Below are positions 37,501 to 46,500 of a stretch of DNA of 64,000 bases, one piece after another. The notes below the pieces were generated by a model. The model worked only from the letters and a program-made list of their open reading frames with translations, searched no databases and was not told the origin of the DNA. This DNA is from Pogonophryne albipinna (Eukaryota > Chordata > Actinopteri > Perciformes > Artedidraconidae). Where the stretch lies: NCBI GenBank assembly GCA_028583405.1, contig CM053251.1, positions 10,007,495 to 10,071,494 of the forward strand, in the 5' to 3' direction. The position numbers were made by a program, and so were the translations under genes. The number at the start of each line of letters is the position of its first letter. Position 1 is the stretch's first letter.

Positions 37501-40500
37501 GTGAAGTGGAATTCTGTAATGGACCAGTACTTTATTCAAATGTTCTACGCCTTGACAATTGGGACAGGGGGAAAGGGGTTAGACATTCAGAAAGGTCCCA
37601 TGGACAATCCAAGGTTGTTGTGGTTACGGCATGCGCTATCAAGGAGCTCCATGTTATGTTCTCCATATTTATTTATTTTTAGTCATCTACCTTTTGGCAG
37701 GCATGCTAGCTTATTAACGAGTATAGCAAAGATAAACTTATACTACTGTTCAGAGGACCTAAATAAAATATGTTTGCTCACATCATTAAATATTAGTGAC
37801 TTCAAGAGGAAGAGTTTATATAAGCGTAAATATTTACGCTCAGTGACCAAAATTATGATTATTTTTCCTTCTAGCTACCAGGATCCGATAATGGTTCAAG
37901 CGAAGGCAGTTACTGTACTACTAGGGTTCATGTTGTCATTTATACAGTAGTATGTTTTTAAAAACATTAAAGTTTAAGTTGAAAGTTGTATGCAAGTGTT
38001 GCAGAAAACAAGAAGCAGAACATTAGTGCTGGGAAACAGAATATTTTATAGCTTTTGGGACGCTAATGTTCTCCAGCAGGTAATCTTAGCTCGAGCCTTC
38101 TATAGTGTGCCAGAGAAACTGGCAGCAACTTTTGTGCTGCAGGCTGTTTTTCACCGCAGTGAGCAAATACATTTCACCATGCCAAATCTGGTGTGACTAC
38201 ACTATAACTCTTGTGGAAGTCCTGTGCAGACGTCCAGCACACACAATATGCAGTGTTTGTGCCTGAGAGGGCATGTAGTATTACCCTACTGTATACCTGT
38301 ACAGAACAATGCATGACACTGGTTCTAGTTGGCTACAAAATACTCTTTCCTTTTTTATTTTGCGCAAACAACACGCGAGCAACAGATATCGTCCCAATCC
38401 CCATCTGATGTAACATTATTGTGTGTTGTGTTTTAGTGCATCCTCAGGGCAGGGTTAATTGGGTTGTAAACAACTGGAGGTTAGTACACAGTGGCTCATG
38501 GCAGGGTTAATGAGGATGCAAATTGCTGGGATGAGGGCAGAGAGTGTAAACAGTAGGAAAGGAAAAACAACAAAAGCAAGAGCAGTGAAGTGAACTGACC
38601 CCTCAGGCTGTTGTAGGAAGTTCTTCATGGCCTTAACCTGCTGGAAGTGGCAGGACATGTCTGTGGCCAGCACCATCTCCACCACCAGAGCCCGCAGCTC
38701 TCTGGAGGAAAGCAGAGGAAAGAGGAGAGAGAAGTGAGAGGAAAACACGAGCCATGTGCTGTGTAATGAACCGTCAAACTCGCAGGTAATAAAAGCCGAC
38801 TTATTTCGGATGTGGCTAAAAAGTAATGTCAGCCAACACAGTCTTTGAGAGCTATTTATGATATCTGCTTTGACAAGTCCCAGCTTATGTCTTAAGAAAT
38901 CGGATTGCCACTTTCTCTCTTTAATGTATTATCACACATAACAGTTCCATTTAGCACAACGTTGTTGGACCTTGAAGGTGATGCAACTCTTCTGATGTTC
39001 ACTCCACTGAGCACAGTTGTGAATCTTGTAAAATGAGAGATAAGGTCATGTTGGGGCGATATGTACATTGTGAAATTGTTCCGCTTGACCTGCCTCTCGA
39101 TTTGACTTGAACTAGTAAATCTCTGAGTTTTATCTTCTGCTGCTGTCCCTCAGCTCTTTCACCTCCCCATCTCTCCTCCTCTTACTGTCTGTCTTATATC
39201 TGTCGCACTGACCTCCAGTCGTCCTTGGAGAGGTTGTAGAGGATGTTCATCTCATCGTCCTCCTGCAGCAGGCGGTAGGCGGCGCTGACGTGGTGACTTT
39301 CCAACACTGAGCGGTCATTGTACAGGATAGCTGTGTCTGACCTGTCGGAGAGAAAGCAGAGCAATAGTTATATAGGTCTTTATTGGCAAGAACAGCTTAT
39401 AGAGAGATAATAGACCCCTCAAAATGGCTACTCCTTCAATGTATCTTGTGTCACGTTGAGGGAGTCCGCTGTCTAAAGGGAGACTATTCAGTGACAACAT
39501 CAAACACAAAAACAATACAACAAAGCCCATGATTGGTTTATGCATAACATCTACGCCATTCTACGGTACCAATAATATATCAAAAGCAACTTTCCTATTG
39601 TCAAGACATACAGTATGCAAACAATACAAATCACATTAAGCTAATGGGGCTCCATGTATTTACTGTATGGACCCTCAGTATGTCATTGACAATTGCCTAT
39701 ACGGAAACAAGATCAAAAATGTGAATATTTCTTCTCTCTTCCTAAGTGTCAAATAATAATTCTTCCTTACTCCTAAGATATTTAACTTTATTGCCTGTTG
39801 ACGTTTTACGACCAAACCCTAAGTCTGTTATCTGTCTTAAGGAATGGGAAGTCTCAAGAATAAATGTGTAACATAAGACGTAGAAAAGTTCTTTATTTAC
39901 GTAAGGTTTTAGAAGTTCAACAATTTCAATGAAAGGAATCTGGATAAAAAGGGGTTAGAGTGAAAATAAGGACTTGTTTCAGAATGCAAAAGGCTACGAA
40001 GATAGTCTTTGTCAAAAAAAATGAGTTCATTTTATTATATTTATACGAAATTAGTTTGGGGTAATGTTCTTTCAAACTGAAGTTATCAAGGGCAAGAGTT
40101 GTGAGTTCATTTGGACTCCCGTCCCGCCCAAGTGTTATTACTGCACAGCACTGCAGGCGATCTCAGTGTGACTGTGACGCCCTCTCGCTGCAAATGAAAA
40201 CATTGATCGGGTGAGTCAGTGCCATGCATTTTTGATTTTATGATCCATTACCTCGTCTGAATGTGGAAGTTGTTTGTCGTCCCTGTATGCTCGTAGTCGT
40301 GCACCGCCGCCGCAAAGATCATGGCAAAGATCTCAAGCTCAGTCAACCAATGCTGCGGAGAGAAGATGCAAAAAGAAAAAGGAGGAAGGGGATATTAGTA
40401 TATAAAAGAGGAAGGAGGGCAACGAGATGGAAATGACAGGGTCAACGTTGACAGGAAAAAGGGAAGACAGAGTAATAAACAGGAGAGGAGAGAATGGAAA

Positions 40501-43500
40501 TAAATTAGAGAAGAGAAATGAGAGTTGAGAAAAGGAGTGCAGGGAACAGTTTGTTGCGACAGCATGATGTAGAGGAGAAAAGGGAAACAAAGGATGCCGA
40601 GAGAAGTATTTGGCATGAGGAATATATTACCGTCAGGGATGAAAGGAAACAAATGGGGAGGAGACGATAGAGGAAAGGTCAGAGAAGCAAAAAGGAAGCT
40701 TTGGATAAGGCGAGGTCTATTGACAACCACATTTTAAACTGTCTCTTTAAAACGTCCTCTTTTCCTCCAGAGTCTCTGTCTGGTTTGTCATTGTTATCAA
40801 ATATAAATGAAAACGTCATACTGTCACATGGTGATGATACAAGGTATGCTTTTGAATACATGGGTTAAACTTTTTTACATATGATTTATCATTACAGCAA
40901 AAGAGAGGACTATGTGAAAGTAGCAGCAGCTCCTTAAGCAATAGCTAAAGGTTTGTGGGAATACACTTATTGGTTTTCTTTCAGAGATTGAGATGTGTAG
41001 ATTGATAGCACTCTTATCACTGTACTGCAGTGGTTCTCAAACTTTTTCTGTCATTCCCCACTTTGAACAGGTGGGCCTTTTCAAGCCCCACCTGTTCCTC
41101 ATCGCTCCAATACAATGGTAGGCCAAGCTTAAAATTGTCAAATGTATCGTTCTATAACAGGGGTCTCCAACCTTTTTTAGGATGAGAGCTACTTTCAAAA
41201 AATAAAACAAGTCGTGAGCTACTTTTACTCCTCTTTTTTGTTTTTTTGCAGTGTATATATTTAGCACATTTTAACATTATTATATGCTACCTTTAACCTT
41301 TGTGTGCTGTTTGCGTCTGTGGGACCCGTTTTCAGTGTTTACTAAAATAAAATGTATGCAATTTAATTATTTTAACCTGCTTTATTTGGTGGTGGATGTC
41401 ACATCCTCTAGGGGGGTCCGGGGGCATGCTCCCCCAGGAAGATTTTTTTTAAATGTTGAAGTTAAATGCATCAATCTGGTGCACTTTGAGCTAGGGCTGC
41501 TCAATTAATCGTATTTTAATCGCAATTACGATTTTGGCTTGCAACGATTATGAAAACAACATAATCGAAATAAAACGATTTTTTTTTTTTAAACAGGTTT
41601 TTCAGTTGAATTATACTTAAAGTTCAGGGTAATCAACTGTTAAAAACATACTTTTCAAATTATTTTCTTCAATAAATTGATGTTTTCAAAGTAAATGGTT
41701 AATCGTTTTTAATAATCGTGTTATCAATTATTGACCCAAATAATCGAGATTATGATTTTTGCCATAATCGAGCAGCCCTACTTTGAGCCCAACATGAATT
41801 TATGGATACATCTCTCAACACTCAGATGAAAGGGAGCTGTATACTTTTCAATAATCCAAACATCTTTAGAATATGAACAAATCATTTAAACTTGTTTATT
41901 CTTATCTTATGTTACATAGCATTCTTTCTTTTTATTTATGCATATTTGACTAATCCCTCCCCTTTTAAACTTTTTACTGTCCTATAGTACACATTGGAAT
42001 GATTTCTTACTTTATTGTTTACAACTTTATTAAATAGATAAAGGTGTGCTCTCTCTCTTGCTCGCTCTCTCTCTCTCTCTCGCTCCACATTGCTTTTCTT
42101 CCCGACTGCAACGCTGTTGTGTGTGTCTGTGAGGGCGTTTCACATGTGTGTATGAGAGATTTTTACCAGTGGCGAGCCTGTCTCTGAGGGCCTAAGATAT
42201 TCTACAAAATAATATTTAAAAACATTAAAACAAATTATATTTTTCTTTATATATCTTTTTTAAATATGTTTTTAGTAATATTTGTCATTAGTTTTACAAA
42301 TAATAACTTGATTAAATTGTATTTAAAATAACATTTCCAAAGAAATAAATCCTTTGAATCTGCCTATTCAGTTTCTGTTTGAATGTGAAGGGTTAAATGA
42401 AAGAAGCTCGTCTCTGCGAGGTGAAAACAGGAGCTGATTGGACGTCCAGCTATGAATTCACAGAGGGCCAGCTATAGTAACTGAAGAGAGCGTAATGTCA
42501 AATGACAGTACAATTGACCAATCATATCTTCCCTCTAAATGGGTGGGCTTTATTATCGCGGACTTTATGACAAGTTCCGCCCGCTGTGAAACGTTTCTTG
42601 TTTCCATAGCAACAACAACTGTCAACAGCGTAAACTCGCCTTCAAGATAAAAGCATGCCAAATTACACTTAAGACAAACAACTGCAACGAAAGTAACAAA
42701 CACAAAGCAATATCCTTTTCAATTTCAAAGAACACAAATTGGGTTATCTACAGGTGTTGTTTTGTGTGGTAGAGGGTCGCTTTCATTGATGCGTTTTATA
42801 CCCCGGGCGGGACGTTGTTTTGATATTCCACCAGTGTGAAAAAAAATGTTTTTACATTTATTTTGTATTTCGCGACCCACCTATCACATCTCTGCCCCAC
42901 ACTTTGAGAAACGCTGCTGTACTGTAAATAAGCAGCTACAGCAAGCAGCCAGGTAGCTAAGCATGGAGACCGGAAACTCACATGACTGACTCCTTAATAA
43001 ATGTACAAACTTATGTTCAGGCACATGTTAGTTGACTTAAACCTCTGTTGTAGTGTTGTATTACAATGTGTCATATCAACATAATTGTTCCCAATAGGTT
43101 GACAAATTAAAGATCAGATGAGGTACTTTTACGACAGCAGGAACATTTTGAAATGTTATTGGATTCCTCTCATTTTTCTTCGACAGATTTAATCCTTAGC
43201 CAAATGAATACTGCATTTATGAGTAGTATTGATCTCCTAGTTTAAGTCTTGGTTGAGGAAGTAGTTTTCCTTGAATGCTGAACTGGCAAAAACAGAAACT
43301 GTGACAAACTGAGGTTAATCATATGAGCAACACCAACAACTGTATTCAAAGATAAAGATGTCCATTTATAGCTGCACATTTGTAATCTGTTTCACACACC
43401 TGTGAGTGGGTATTTCTCTTCTGAGATGTGCATCAGTGCACTCACGTACACAGAGTGGGGATTTAGCTCAGGAAACCCAGTCGATATTGGTGACTAATCA

Positions 43501-46500
43501 ACAGTGGGGGATAAGGGAGTCATTAAGTACAGGGGGTGGGGGTCGGGAAGCAAGATGGCCGATCCATCCCTCAGTATATTTCCTCATGGGGCCGGCTTTA
43601 TGAATGACCTGTTGATCGTTGATTTAATGGAGTCTGGAGGGCATGCAAAATGATAGATGCTGTTCCCCTGTTCCCCCAGGAGCCCGTGGTTCTCGCAGTA
43701 ATGTGGTTTACTCTGCAAGGCACCGCCCAGAGAAACACGCCATGTCGACAGCTGTCGCAGCCACCTTATTAAGGTGATTAAATAAAAACAATGGAAGCGG
43801 GGGCGGCCGGCTGCTTGGATGGTTGGGGACTTAGCCTTTAGCGAGGCTAATGTTTGTTTGTTTTTGGAATACATGTAGTAACAGAAAGGCACTAAGTTAC
43901 TCCAGTGGAATATAGGTCACCAGATGGAAAAAGAACAAAAGTAATATGAAATATGAAAAGTAGAAGTTAAGCAATGTTTTGGCAAGAAACATTTAAATCA
44001 AATTGTGTCACATTTTGACAGATATTTTAGAAATGTGGGTTGATGTTTTTAAACCTGCCCCGAGCAGACTGAGATGTCTTGTATTTTGTTCCCTTAAAAA
44101 AATAGCCATATTTAGAAGATAACCTGTCAGACAAAGTTGCCATTAAGCTGGCAGCTGACGGAGATGTTCTGAATATCATGTGGATAAAAGGATTCCTTCG
44201 ACTTGGATTTGCCACAGGGAGATACACCAACGCCTATTTGTTCAATTGGTTTCGGTAGGTTTTGAACATGTCTGTGTTCAGTCAAATCCTACTCACCACA
44301 ATGCCAGTCTTGAGTAGCAAGTAGTGCACAGTCTGTGTGACATCAGCAGCGTGCATCAGGTTGTGGTAGGGGTTTTTATGTTTGCTGTATCCAACTTCTA
44401 GGGCCTCCACGAATGACACCACCGCAGAGATTGGGATCTGATGGCAGACAAAACAACAGCAAATGAATGCGAGCTAAAAAAACAAAAAACACTGTGGATA
44501 CTTTTAAAAATAACCTTCTTAAGTCTATTCAGTTATTCAAATAATGAGCCCATAACATTTCAATGCACGCATAGTACCCTCAGCATCTGAAATTGATGTC
44601 ATCAATTCATGGATCGTGAATCATTTGGGTTACTGCAATTACATATTCATGTCGGCTTCATTGCCCGTGTCATTTACTCTTAAGATGCTGTCACTTAAAG
44701 TTGAGTGTCCTCAGCTATGGCACGCGGTGGCAAATGAGCTTCACCACTATCAGATGAGATAAAATGTGTCCAACCCACTTTATAATAAGGTCATTGTTAA
44801 AATACAACAACACGATCTAACACTTAAGAGACAGGGAAGTGAAGGGGAAATGTGAAGGTCATTCTGTTTCTTCTTGTTTTAATGTCACAAAGGTGCAGCA
44901 ATAACCAGTAGTACAGTATACAGTATGTATATAGGTATGTCATATCCTTGTGGCTTTACCTTGAAATGATTAATAAGGTCGTATCTTGTGAGCAACTCGT
45001 AGAATATGAATTTAAGAGCATGATCTCCGCTGGCCTCATTTAGAGCGAACACGTCAAACGACCACTTGTCAGCATGCTGTATGGGGAAGAAAAGAAAAAA
45101 ATCAAATATTGCTTTGAACTTGTCCAATAACAATGTATTCATGTTCTCAAAAACATTGATAATATGCAAGGTGCTGCAAATCAAATCCTTGTAAATAACT
45201 CAGGTAATATAGTCGTGGCACATAAGTGTACAAAGTTGTTATTTCATATCAGTGTGCTTCAGCTGGGATGTGTGCGCACATGATAATACCTTAAGCACAG
45301 ATATGACTGAAGGGGGGTAGCTGAGTCCCACCATGTTGGAGGTGCGTCGGTACATCCTGTGTGGAGGAGATAAAAACATCAAATAAAGCGCAGTGCTGGG
45401 TTTAAACACCAGAGGTTACCATACCACACTAAAGCCTATAAGGTTACCCACCATCTCTATCAAATCCTCAAATCCACACATCACAGTATGCAACTGAAAG
45501 TTAAGTGGGAAAACAATCACACCTGCAAGTCTGTTTTTAAAGCAAAAGGTTTCAGGCTTTGTCGAATATATGAGAATATATATACAACTAAACCATACAA
45601 TAAAAATATATTCTGTCGTCAATAGAAGCAGTTGAAAGGCAGCAAAGTTAGTTTACACTACATGTGTAATTATTTGAAAAGTGCATCCTTTCATTAGCTT
45701 CCATGAATGCACCTTTGTATCTGCTGGCAATGTTGTCAAAATACAACATTTTTCAAATTTAAAAATGGTGGACACCTCATGCTGCCGAACCCAATCCCTC
45801 CTCATTGTAAATGTCTGAAAGCAGACTGCCCTCAGATTAAGAAAGATTATAGCTTACATGTTTGAGGCTTACTGACATGAACAAATGCATGTTGCATGTT
45901 AGTGTGCGATAAAGCATAGCCTCGGAGAGGGAGCTGTTTGCAACTCTCTGAATGATTGTGTTTACATGTAGCTGTGCTTGCCAAGGCTGGGATGATGTAT
46001 GGTCGACTCAGGTGAGTGAGTCACCGTGCAGAGGATGCACACATAATTCACACAGATAGAAATGTTAAAGAACCACGCCAGGGCTGAGACGAATTGTAGA
46101 CCTCTGAAGTTTTGAATTGTCTTCTCCACCTTCTAAAATGCCAAACGTTTTAGTTCAGTTGACATACAAGGTCAGAGAGATTTGAGAAACATGTACTGCA
46201 TAACCAATCAACAATAATCTAACCTAAGAGACCTAAGAGGCACATTTTTGGCATCTGTAAAATGAAACATATGGCAATGAACGATTGTGAGGAGAAAGGT
46301 TCACATTGTTAGCATTTCTTAAATTACACACAATTCAGACACTCAAACAAAATGGAGACTAAATATAAGGCTATTTCTGCCAGGAAGGTTACAAAAATAA
46401 TAATTCTAAACTCTTAAATACGGTGCTTTGCAAAATGTCTGGAATGTAAAGGGCAGGTGAAGAAAATGCACTGAAACGTTCAAGAACAATATCCATTCAT

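Larger units (their letters stand above)
41028..42916. mobile_element. hAT-like element, CAGTGGTTCTCAAAC family, with nested inserts
   Basis: 1889 bases with an exact 8-bp target duplication CTGTACTG (41020-41027, 42917-42924). The left end CAGTGGTTCTCAAACTTTTT matches, inverted, the right end of the element at 35184-36231. The right end is worn (CTTTGAGAAACGCTG). Inside are the repeat of 41391-41850, which itself holds the MITE 41492-41780, and a CAGGGGTCTCCAACC-like element start at 41159. No intact transposase is seen. It lies in the pde1c intron 40353-44296. Confidence 0.88.

Noticed and set aside
37065..37950. Plus-strand frames of 112 and 160 codons as a nested gene
   Set aside because: No recognisable domain, no promoter or poly(A) context, and they overlap other frames; chance or decayed repeat is as likely.
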